Source: Branchiostoma floridae
Taxonomy: Eukaryota; Chordata; Leptocardii; Amphioxiformes; Branchiostomatidae
Assembly: GCF_000003815.2 (NCBI RefSeq)
Contig: NC_049983.1
Location: 10,448,699-10,512,698, forward strand
Reading direction: 5' to 3'
DNA: 64,000 nucleotides
The translations under genes and the position numbers were made by a program. This document shows positions 1 through 11,300 of this stretch, piece by piece. Under the pieces are notes generated by a model. It saw only the letters and a list, made by a program, of their open reading frames with translations. It was not told the DNA's origin and did no database searches. The first letter of the stretch is position 1; every line of letters starts with the position of its first letter.

Positions 1-1636
1 TGTGATACAGAATGTGGGTCAAAGAAAATTTTAATGAATTAAAGTGAGTTGATGGGGTCAAGGAGACAAATTTGCTGAATAAGTATAACAGACTTTAGCC
101 ATGTCTTGTCTACACTTTCACCACACTTTTATGTCATCATTAGAACCAAGAGAACATATACCTGCCTCGTGTTTGCAGCACGCATGTTAACCCTGTCATC
201 AAAACCGTGCCAATCACATTGCTCCACTGGTGACTACACGTGAGTGGAACGGGGCCCAGTACTGCGTATTGACTCTGTGTCGATGGCACTTTGATTAGCG
301 ATATCAATCAACACCTGGTCATTATGATGACCTACTTAAATTCTTGGCAACGCCCATTTTCTTTAAAAAAAGACATAAGGAACCTTGAGGTGCCTACCTC
401 TCATTAGTTGTTTTTAAGGTAAGAACAGATAATCCCTCGTGATTTATTTAACGTTAAGTTTTGAAACTTTTAGTATTTTGTTTGTTCATGATGCAATGTA
501 TGATCATTGCATCACTGACCTGAATCCGGAGTATGTGCCCTGCACTATGGGAAATAACGCTTGCGGCAAGGACGTTACAGACAAATGATAGAGGCTATCC
601 TCATTCGGGCAGAGAAACCCTAACGATTCCAACTTTGAAACAACGCTTCTTTCATGCAGTAAATCGAGTTACACGGAAGAAATTGAGTTTTGTAGACATA
701 CGTCAGCCACGTAATTTACCAGCCTCAGTCACCTGGTTCATTGACCTCCCGGACGAAAAAAACAAACTCTGTAAATATATCGCAGTATGGTAGTATACAT
801 GTAGTATATTTCGCTAGCACCATACAGCGTAACATTTGTAGTAATTTTAATGCGCTTCGAAGAGATTTATTTGTGGAAGTGGAACATTACCAATGTCACC
901 GCTACAAAAATAATACATGTAGACTAGTACTGTTTAACCATTAAAAATTTGTTTGGAAACAAACGGGGGGTGAGGGCAGGTCTATCATTAACATACCTAG
1001 CAGTCACGATTTATTACGTGAGTTCATCCCCTTTTGTTCGAAAATTATGTGATTCAAAGACTTCTTTTTGGTTTATTTTTTACTCAGACGCGCAGGAAGT
1101 CATGAAACGGAAAAAAACTTTTTTTCAAAGATACTCTAAACGTACAAGTTCTTACGTTTGGAAATAAGTATTATTTCTTGTGATGGTTAAAAAAAGTTAA
1201 ACGTCCTTGTGGAGTGAAACTCTGCGTGAGTCCAATCGGATTATAATGGTATACCCATGCATCAGGTAGAAACAATGCACCATGTCATGCATGTCGCATG
1301 CTTCGCCTGGTCGCTTTCATTCCTGGGGGCGATACGGAAGATAACATTTTTTCAAAGGTTTATTATGTTTTTCTGTGTCATTTCGCAACATGCTCTATAT
1401 CCAAGTATTTTATGTACCCATGATCGAATAATACTATTTTGACAGGATTTTGTAAGTCTGTAAAGGTGCTTTGGAACTATTGTAAAAGTCTTGGTGATTT
1501 TGACACACCTACCCTATCGGCGGCAATAGAACGTTCCGCAAATTACTACACAAGCAATAATCAACCATCGAACTTTGCCCAGGTTGTATGATACCGCCTC
1601 ACGTGGGCACAGCAGACATAACCTACATCAAATAAC

Positions 1637-4600
1637 GTGCCATACGACACAAAAGGCGGCAAGGAGTTCTACTACTCACCTGGATTCCAAGATGGTGGTC
1701 GACTCTCGGCAGGTGAACCCCTGTTTGGCGGGCATATTGCACAGGTGAGCCGGAAGTAAAATTCACCGTTTACTTTACCTGACATAAGCTGAGTTAATAG
1801 GGACAGATTTCTTTCCCTATGAGAGTATTTCAGTAGTTGTGTGTGTCAGCGATCTGAATGGTACAGTAACGATGTGTTGTGGTTGGGTGGAAGTGTATAG
1901 AAGTTAACTATAGTTTCACTAACAAGACAGAAAATTTGGGTGTTGCAGTAGTATATGTTACAGATTGTACGCTGTCTACGCTATATCCGGGTGGTGACGT
2001 TAAAACGTACGTTTCATATACGGTCATTTAGTAAATGTCATCCCGAGTGCAAACGTTACATGTACGTAATCGTTGTTTCCTGTTTATTAATGTATAAACA
2101 TTTTATCTCAATAATTAGTCTGGCAACGTCGCATAGACCTAGGTTGTGCCTAGGTATGAATATCATGATTTTTGCCTAGGTATAAGGTCATGATTTTAAC
2201 TAGGTGGAAGTCAGCTAGGGCATGTTCTTCGTACTGTGAATGCTTCATTTAATTGCTTCCAACACGGCTCAAATTTTCAACGACCACTGTCGCCTTCTTC
2301 AGGATCAATAAACTGATGTGGGTATGTTCTTTTTACCTAAAATAATAGTAGAATCATATCAAATGTTGTCGTTAAGTTTTAATAGGGAAAAAGTCGTGCC
2401 GTAGTCTATATTGTCTCTGCTAAAATGTTAGGTATTTGTAATGTGTCCGTAGACACGGAACCATTCACGGTTTAATGAACATGAAATATTTCACCTTGTG
2501 TATTGGTTACCTGACACTTCTTCGTACCATATCGATCTGGTACCAAGGAGTGTCAGGTTCGCCCAGCACTGACTTCCTCTTTTCTTAAAGTTGTTCAGTT
2601 TTGAGTCTCCTGACGCATAGTTTCAGTCACACCGTGTGTTAGGTTTCAACGGCATTTATAACTGCCCATTTTCATAAGGTGGGTATTGTCTTAAAACACG
2701 GTTTCCGTTACACTTGTGACAGATTTGCACAGTTTCTTAAGACAGTTGTTCAGTCTTGACTCTCAGTTTCAGTCAAACCGTGTCAGATTTGCATGGCATT
2801 TATTACTGCCTCTTTTCGTACGGTGATCATTGTCTTAAATCATGGTTTCCATTACACTCGTGTCAGGTTCGCACAGTTTCTCAAGGTTCTTCAGTCTTGG
2901 GTTACAGTTCCCACAACATGTAGACTGATATTGTTGCATAGTACAAATCTAATCGCAGTACCACCAAGTGAGTGGTTACGTCAGCCGGGCCCTTAGTTCA
3001 TTGACATTTTGCAGGTGAACGTTTGGCTGGTGACAACAAACATTGCCAGACTGATAAGAAAACTTATACGATATACAATTTTATATATCTCGGTTATATC
3101 ATTGGATTGCTAGACGCACTTCTCTCTCGTGATTTTGGTAAGTACAGATTGTGTACAGTTTCCAGGTGGAATTTNNNNNNNNNNNNNNNNNNNNNNNNNN
3201 NNNNNNNNNNNNNNNNNNNNNNNNNNNNNNNNNNNNNNNNNNNNNNNNNNNNNNNNNNNNNNNNNNNNNNNNNNGGTACATTAGGATAAGTCTTGTAACT
3301 TTTGCTACCAAGATTTGTTTGTGAATTGTTTCCGAATGCAATTTGGACTTCGATGATGTCAGTCAATGTGTAGTGTACAAGGTCTCTCTCACAGTGAAAG
3401 AATATACAAACTACTCCCATTGTTTTCTCGATCATTTTCTTAAAGATCTGCCGTCTTAACGTTTACGTCTAACATACATACATACATCATCGACCAGCGG
3501 TCGGAACCAGGCAAGTACAGATTTCACCCCAAAGGCCCCTATCTGACATAGCTTGCTCTAAATTATCAAAGAGTATACCAGAGTCTCTAGTCAAAGTGTC
3601 CGTAAAAGTCAAACTTCTACGCAAAGTTTACGTCTTACCATTGTTCCCTATTGGACTACTAGAATTGCCTTCATATCTTTTGCATTTGCATTTGTAATCA
3701 ATAGTTAGGATATGAAACCTGCTCTCCAACACGATCTCTTAGGTGTCACTGACGAAAGATAATGGATATTATCTGAAACGTCTGACCTTTTGCAAAATCA
3801 TATCCAGTTGCTTGAGTAATTGCTATTTGGCGAAACTTCGTTACATAATATGGGGTAGCTGACATCATGGTCATAGGTTACTCCAGGTGGTACATTCAGG
3901 TGGGTGGTCATATGACACGCTTATCTGAGACTTTGGTCAGTATTTGACCATCCCTCGTGATTCAATCGCCCTAGGGAAAAAAACTCAAAATTATTTCCAT
4001 CGTTTTTGCCTATGACATGTCAGTGTTTCTGGAATTGACATCTGATAAGTGTATCATGATATTGCAATTAACTAGATATATAATATACATATATATTCGA
4101 TTTTTGACAGGGTGAACTCTGGCCACAGTAAGTTCAAAGGTTAGATTGTGGCGCGGTCTTCTGACAAACAGGGTCAACATTCTGTCGGATACTATCAATC
4201 AATATCTAACTACTTGTATCAAATTTTGTCATTTTGTCTTACAGTCCTCACTTGCTTTGTGATCTGATAAACATTAAGAATAATTCACACACATAAAAGC
4301 TTAATGTATCTATGCGTTGGCCCTTGTCACAAACTTTACATTGTTTTAGCAGGTCATTTGTTTTATATGATTTTAGACCCGTAGGGCATGGTACAGTGAT
4401 TATAGGTGAGATCAATGAAACATGGAACTTGTTTGGTTTTCTCATGGTGAGCCACGAGTTGGCCATAGGGCATAGTCAAAGGTCACTGATAAAATATCGT
4501 CGCAAAACAACATCACACTATGGAGAAATATTGTAAGAAGCTGCGTGAACGGTAAGAAATGATCGCTTGTTCAAACGAACCCAGATGTTTGCCATCTCTT

Positions 4601-5298
4601 CTGCATCGATCTTAAGTATCAATCTAACGTTGACAAGGTAGTCACTGTGTGGACGGGTTCTTTGTGGACTGTTCTTTATCTATGATTTTGTGTCTAAGAT
4701 AGCGGCCTCAAATTTTCATGTTTGTCGCGATTGCAATTGGTACCATTTTAAAAGTGGTAAACCCTGATACTTATCAAGTAATGCTGAGTGCAGCTCTCGG
4801 GCGACCGAATAAGATCTGATACTACTGCTTATGTATTCATTTCCGACTAAAAAGTAATGAGCAAAATCTGCCACAGAAAACACAAAAGACCCATTCATCC
4901 ATCTTCCACATGTGTACCCTCTTTCAATTGGTGAGACCCCTATCCACGAAGGCATTCAATTCTTCAGTACTAGTCAGTCATCTAACCACGCACCCTGTAC
5001 AGTATTGGCTTTTGCCCTAAAACATACCTTTACAACAAGAGTATATTCCACTAATGTAGAAGCGCACTGATGTTCTAGCGAGCTCCTAATAGCAGGTGAG
5101 GCTAGGCAAAGTGCTAGGGATATTTAGGCATATGATATGTATGTTACGTTGTGTTTCATTGTTGATCAATGTTATGTGATTTCGTTTCAGTTTGACCAAG
5201 GTCCGCCAGTTCCTGGTCTTTCCTTCCTCGAATCGGTAACACAGGATGGCGCACCTAACTTCAGGTTTGGGAGAAACAAAGTTGAACGCAATTCTTAG
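1637..5298 (+). CDS. weak candidate: last two exons of an unidentified upstream gene
   Basis: Segment 1637-1744 reads VPYDTKGGKEFYYSPGFQDG and onward to HIAQ, then meets a good donor (CAG/gtgagc). Segment 5191-5298 follows a pyrimidine-rich acceptor (ttcgtttcag) and reads FDQGPPVPGLSFLESVTQDG and onward to a TAG. Both are in phase 0 and each is 108 nt, so they join cleanly. The first segment has an in-frame stop just upstream and no clear acceptor. A neighbouring frame upstream (about 1495-1590) also looks weakly coding, so this could be a decayed gene. The stop lies about 40 nt before the chitin synthase ATG, so the second segment could equally be 5' UTR of that gene. No family was recognised. 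Confidence 0.2.
2510..2557. repeat. imperfect inverted repeat (hairpin)
   Basis: Two 20-nt arms, CCTGACACTTCTTCGTACCA and the complement of the segment ending at 2557, match at about 18 of 20 positions around an 8-nt loop containing ATCGAT. The function is unknown. Confidence 0.6.
2580..2890. repeat. diverged direct repeat, about 146-bp period, about 2 copies
   Basis: The order of blocks TTTCAGTCA, ACCGTGT, GGCATTTAT, ACTGCC, TTGTCTTAAA and GGTTTCC followed by TTACAC recurs with a spacing of about 146 bp (2621 versus 2767). A third partial start lies near 2877. No coding content is seen. Confidence 0.55.
3175..3274. other. assembly gap (100 N)
   Basis: A run of exactly 100 N, a length commonly used for gaps of unknown size. 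Reading frames crossing it are not meaningful. Confidence 0.98.
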
Positions 5299-5335
5299 CG
5301 ATACCTCTACACCATTCGTCCATAATCAATGAATC

Positions 5336-8300
5336 ATGGCCACTCCAGCTAACAACAATAACCCCTCCCGCACACGGTCGTACTCTCATGACTTGGAGAT
5401 CACCCTGACCGTGGGCGGGTCCCAGCCCGAGTCCCCGCCTCCGTCCGCAGAGGACGAGGAAGAATCCGAAGAAGAGATCACCTCGAAGTACCCAGTCTGG
5501 GCTCACGTCTTAAAGATTCTCTTCTCCTTCTTCATCTTCTTGACTGTCCTGACGTGTGCCTGTGCGAGCAAGACTGCACTAGTGGTCCTTCTACAAGGGA
5601 ATACCACAAACAATGGACCAGGTGTGGAGAAAACTCTCAAAGAAGAGAGCGAAGTCAATGAGGATGGGGGTAGCGTCAAGGAAACCATGGTAACAGAAAC
5701 TATGGTAACGCAAACACGACTGATGGAGAGTGCCAGGGTCGTAATGGTCGGACTGTTATTAGTGGTGCCGCAAGTGTTCACGGTACTCAGGTGTATCACC
5801 TGTAGTTCGTTTGGAAAGAAGACGAACACCTACCCCTGGCCGTCATGGAGAGCTCTCATACTGGTGAGTCCATCTATTGGTTAATATACTAGTATTAAGG
5901 AGATGCCCTAAATTCGCCACTGCACCCTAAATTCGCCACTTTCGGTTTCATTTATTTTTTTTAGTGAAAGGGAGAATGTTAAGGTTACTTTATTTATACT
6001 TCCCAACTCCATCAAAGATGAACATATCTTGCCTCTTGTATCTCACCTTTGAAAAATATGATTTAAGAAAGAGTGACGGATTTAGGGCACCCTCCGTTAC
6101 ATTGTATCATGTACATGTTTACCGATAGGAAGTGTTGTCGGTCGCCCATCTTGGCAAGTTTGGTGTAAATACCTTGTTGCTATCACCACACATGCACAGT
6201 TTGCATACATCGTAACGATAATGTTCCCAGCGTTTGTCCGTAAACATTTATTTTAAAACTTGATAAGATACCTTACCCAATGGATGGCTCATTCACAACG
6301 CAAGGTAAGACATTCCACCTGTTTGTGTGGTCAGAACATGGTTAAGAAGATAGCTGTGTTTCATGTAGAATGATGTACAATGAGGTCTGAATGGATCATT
6401 CGACGGGCCCATGAAGAGTGAACTATTGTAGATCTGGACCTACACACAGCTATAGTATATAAAATTTAGTAGAGTGGACTCATTCCTCAGCCAACCGACA
6501 TCTTTCGCACCGCAGTCATCCCTCAATAAGACATCTTATGGTTCAAGTTTAAGAACTTTTATTCAGCCTGAAGCTGCCAGGCCGGTTTCATTGCGTGCAT
6601 GTTCAACTTCTTCAGTGGCTAGAGGCTTAATCTTAGATGTTACTGAGGGATGACTACGGTGCAAAAGATGTCGGTTAGCTGAGGAATGAGTCCACTCAAT
6701 ATATACTACACATAGCTATGCACTATAAATGCATCAATGTTTTTTTTCTATCATAGTATAAGACTGCAGTCTATGGCGCTACCGCGAACTTAAAACCATA
6801 GCGAACATCCATTTTCCCGCTACCGCGAAAGTAAGTCTCCGCGAAATTAAATACATTTACAGTACTGTGCCTCTCTTCCAGGGACTTTTGTGCAGTGTTG
6901 TGGAGGTCACGTGTCTAACCGTCTTTTGTTTCGACATCGCTCCATCCCTGGACCCTCCCGTTCTGATCCTGGTCATGTCGGGAACTGTTGGGGTCCAGCT
7001 GTTCGAGGACGCCGTCAAAAGTATCAGAACTAGACACCACAGTTACCCCAACGACTTCAACTTGACGAGAAAGATTGAAAAGTTTCTTAAATTTATATCG
7101 AGTTTTGCAAATGTTGCTGCTGTGTGTGCAATAGTCACTCTTGTGTTCTTGAAGGAAAACAGTCTGGAATTGTATCAGGTTATAACTCTGCCTTGTGTAA
7201 TCCTTCTTCTGTCCGCGACGTGGAGTAAGTTTGCACACAAACAAATGTCCAAGCCACACCTTCTGAGAACGTTACCGTACGAAGAGCACCTGTACAGCGC
7301 TAGATTCAAGGCGACACTGCTATCCAGCTTCTTTAAGGTCGTACTAACTCCTCTTGCCATCGTGGTCTACAACTACGTCCAGTTTAACCGGGGATTTGAG
7401 ATATACTCAGACGGCTTCGCCGAGATGGGCAGTAGTCCGTTGTTGGTGCCATTCCTTATCCAACTGTTCAGTAGTTTTCTCGGATACCTTGCTGCATGGT
7501 TAGCCTGTTCCACGTGTATTCAGTTAGTTGGTTTTGTTATCCCGTTGTTCTTATGCACACCCGCGGCAATTGCTCTGACGTTTTCGATTTGTAATCTACC
7601 AATTCTTGACTTAAATCTATTCCGCTGTTACGACATGTCGTCAGAACAACAGTGGATCTTGATCGGAACGTGTGCGTTGCTATGGGTTACCCAAGCCGCG
7701 TACTTGCTATTCGTGGTGAGGAAATCTCCAACGAGAACGCTCTCCAAGGAAGAGACGCTGTTCTACCGTCCGTTCTACAACGGGATTTTCCTGGAGCAAA
7801 ACTTGCTGCTGAACCGGAGAAAAGAGTGGCCTAGCGCCGAAAGGGAGGAGGAAGAACACTTACAGGCGACAGTGAAACACGGCGGACGTGTGTATGTGTG
7901 TACTACCATGTACCGTGAGTCTGAACAGGAGATGAGTCAACTGCTACACAGCATCTACCGACTGTCAAGGGTCTACAGTACATCCAGGTAAGGACACGTT
8001 TTCTAGCGTTATTAAACTAATTCTATGGATAACATTGATTTTGATATTTGAGATATTGTAAGCCCAGAGTTCTATGAAGACTCATTGTAGCACGCATGTA
8101 CGTACATACATGTCCACCATTTGCTTCCTCCATGTTCAGATGGCGGTACGAGAGCCACATCTTTCTGGACGGAGGAGTGCGGGGCTTGGTGCTGAATGAG
8201 TTCGCTCTGCTGCTCGTGTCTCTGCTGGACGAGAAGTTGGACATCACCCCTGCGGACGCCAGGAAGATGGAGACACCGTACGGAGTACAGCTCTGGTCAG

Positions 8301-11300
8301 CATCCTCTCCTCATACTCTCCATAGCCCAATAGTCTGCTAGCTTTAACCATACCTCATTAGCGCCGCAGTTACTCTTAGGTCCCAAATGCACCGGTGTCC
8401 GTCAGAAATTCCCCGGCCGGGCTCTGAAGCCACAGATTTGTCCCGGTGGACTACCGGATACTGAGGGGTACCCCTCGTTGTTCCCCGCGGGAAGGTTACG
8501 GTGTCTATTTGTTATTGGGTCCTGGGTTCATTTTAAGTCCGATTTGAATTCAACCCGGTGCCGCGGCCGGGAACAAAAATACACTGGGATGTCCCACGGG
8601 GTCACGCCCGAAAGTGTAAAAAAAAAAAAACGTGATCTTCCCGACAGGGCCCCCTTTTCCAATTGGGACCAAAGCCTAATAGCATAAAATCTAGCATGGT
8701 AATGATAGACCTACATATCATCTGTATTCACCCCAAGACTGAGGCGACTGAAAAAAGATAGTCTAGCTTTTGGTGTCTGTAGCTTGACGTTGTCCTCAAT
8801 TTATTTTTGCCTAACCATGATTTCATTCCTCCTTCAGGTGGAAGCTGCCAGGTGGTATGCCCTTCTACATCCACATGAAGGACCCTGAAAAGGTTAAACA
8901 AAAGAAAAGATGGAGCCAGGTATGATACCTACTTACAACTAAGAAACACCTAACTAGTGTCGTACTTTCAAGTTTTGACATTTTGTCTCTGACATTGTAA
9001 AGCATTGTTGACGTTGCTGAAGTATATTTCATCTTCCTCCATTGTTGAAGTTGCCAATTTATCTTGTTTTTAGTTTAAAACATTATGATCTTGACCATAC
9101 GTGCATAACTACATCACCATGTGATTCAGGACACTCCTGGGGAAATAATGTGATAGAGGGGGTGTTATCACATTTTTTAACCCAACGAAATTATCGATCT
9201 AGTAGAAAATAAACTATAAAATGCTATTATCACCACCACTTTAATTGTCGCGTTTTCCTTGCCGTGAAATTATTTCCTTAACTAAAGAACGAAAGAAATA
9301 ATCAGTTTTCTATTGTTTATAGGTCATGTACCTGTCCTACATCCTGGACCTCCGCCAGAAAGAGCTGTTACAACCAGCGTACACCCAGAGACCCCCCTCC
9401 CCGTCCTTCATGTCCGTGGAAGGAGATGAGGAGTCAGAGATCGACAATGAGCTCGCCACCCAGAACTCAAACACTCCTCCTCTGGGAGACGAAGGGTTTC
9501 ATGACTCAAACGAGCACCAAGCTCCAGGTTCAAGGTAGCATATGATTGATTTTTGGCCTTATTCCATCTGGAAATAATTTCATTTGGTTGGTTGGTTGGT
9601 TGGTTGGTTGGTTGGTTGGTTGGTTGGTTGGTTGGTTGGTTGGTTGGTTGGTTGGTTGGTTGGTTGGTTGGTTGGTTGGTTGGTTGGTTGGTTGGTTGGT
9701 TGGTTGGTTGGTTGGTTGGTTGGTTGGTTGGTTGGTTGGTTGGTTGGTTGGTTGGTTGGTAGAATATAGAATATAGGAGAATTGTTTTACACAACCACTT
9801 AATACTCACTCTTGCTTACGTAATTACGTTTCGATGTCTCTCAGACACTTTCCTCCTCAGAGCTTCTAATAGCTGGAGTTCTGCTTCTCGCCGCTATATG
9901 TAGCCGATGTAGGTGGCTCTTTTGCGGCGAGAACACAACCCCAAATGTGGCTAAGTTTGTACCCCCCTCGTCCTGGTCTTTTTCCTGTTTTAATGTCGAA
10001 AGACGTGAGCCCAATATAGACCATTAATCATTTGTAGTTTTACTCATTATCTTGACGACTTTTCTTCAGAACGCCATGACAAAGTCTGTGAAATCTGATC
10101 ACAGTATGTGTGAAGAACACTCTAGCTTCGAGAAGTTAACTGTAACGCAAGACCATTATATGTTTCTCATTGACCGTTATTCTGTATTCTGTAGGAACAT
10201 GACCGCTACACCCTACTTCAGCCCGGTAAGTGATAACGATGACAGCACAACTCCCGACACCCGTACCGACGACGAGTACTTCACCGTGGCGGAAGGGGAG
10301 TCGAGCTGGGAGGACAGAGGGGAACACGCTTCCGATACCGACTCGCTGCCTCCCCGGTATGACGGACAGCACTACCGGCGGCTCCCAGTCTTACCGCACC
10401 ATATCGATCAGGTAAACGTCACCGATGATTGTACTTTTTCATTTTTTGGCGACGCCGCAGGAGCGGAAGCACTTGGTTGTACAGGCGTGATCTTCCCGAT
10501 CAGGTAATATCACTGATGATTCTACTTTTGCATTTTCCTGGCGACACCTCAGGAGCGGATGCCCTAAATGTTATTACCGAACCTTGTCGAAAACAGTTCA
10601 ACTATTGGTTGTACAGTTGTGATCGTCCCTTTTCTCCAAATATGGTAAATCCGCGTTCAGTTACCCCTGACATACAAAGCGATTTCGCTCTGTATTGCCT
10701 AGGTTACACATAGCCGAATTTGGCTCCCGACTCTCTCCCGACTATGGTTTAGGAGTGATTCGGGAGCTAGTCGGCTGTAGTCGGCTGGCGTTCGGCTGAG
10801 TCGGATGGCGTTCGGCTGGCGTTCGGCTGAGTCGGCTGGCGTTCGGCTGCTCCATCCGAATGTTTTGAAATGTTCAAAACATTCGGCTCTGAACGGCAAC
10901 TCTGGAATGGGTCGGTTGGTGGTCGGCTGGTGTTCGGCACGGTCGGCTAGTGTTCGGTTGGTGTTCGGGAGTAAGTCAGCAGTCAAATTAAATCTTAACC
11001 ACGCCATAAACATTGCTGATTTACTCCCAGCTTGTTTCCAACTTACCAATGATTTACCCCAAGACCTTAGACAAATCTCTGCTAACTCATTCCCAAGCAA
11101 AAAGACTATTGCCAGAACGTAGACGAATCACTCCCGAACTTCACACGACGGACATCCAGCCAAAAACAAAAAGACCCATAAATGCCGCACTGGAGCTATA
11201 TGTGATCTAAATTTGATCTCTTAGTGATGTTTACAAATAGAACAAAGGACATTCTTGATTAAAAACGAAAATGGGCACTCTTTTGAAAATCGCTGATTAT

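Larger units (their letters stand above)
1..5335. other. 5' flank of the chitin synthase gene, mostly non-coding
   Basis: No gene could be recognised with confidence. The stretch is AT-rich and its open frames are short and uncharacteristic of protein. It holds a hairpin at 2510-2557, a diverged 146-bp direct repeat at about 2580-2890, a short cluster of CCTAGGT-containing repeats near 2135-2205, and a 100-N gap at 3175-3274. Two short open segments (1637-1744 and 5191-5298) can be joined in frame and are listed separately as a weak coding candidate. No convincing TATA box or initiator for the chitin synthase was found, so its promoter is not located. Confidence 0.6.
5336..7987 (+). other. 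chs: chitin synthase exons 1-2: acidic N-terminus and N-terminal membrane region
   Basis: Exon 1 encodes a hydrophilic, Ser/Pro/Glu-rich cytosolic tail (about residues 1-55), a first hydrophobic helix ([20 protein letters not shown]), a Thr/Val-rich loop, and a second helix. Exon 2 (1106 nt) adds several more membrane segments. It then enters the catalytic domain with [14 protein letters not shown], which corresponds to the conserved early motif of animal chitin synthases. Intron 1 (5864-6881) carries two TIR elements, at 5898-6096 and 6472-6697. Confidence 0.85.

Noticed and set aside
9546..9809. Long open frames on both strands encoding repeated LVGW or TNQP units
   Set aside because: They are produced only by the (TTGG)n array. 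A tetranucleotide repeat is open in several frames by chance, and the array lies in a chitin synthase intron.
10805..11210. Open frames inside the chitin synthase intron 6 transposon
   Set aside because: They consist of translated TCGGCTGGCGT-type repeats and match no transposase motif.
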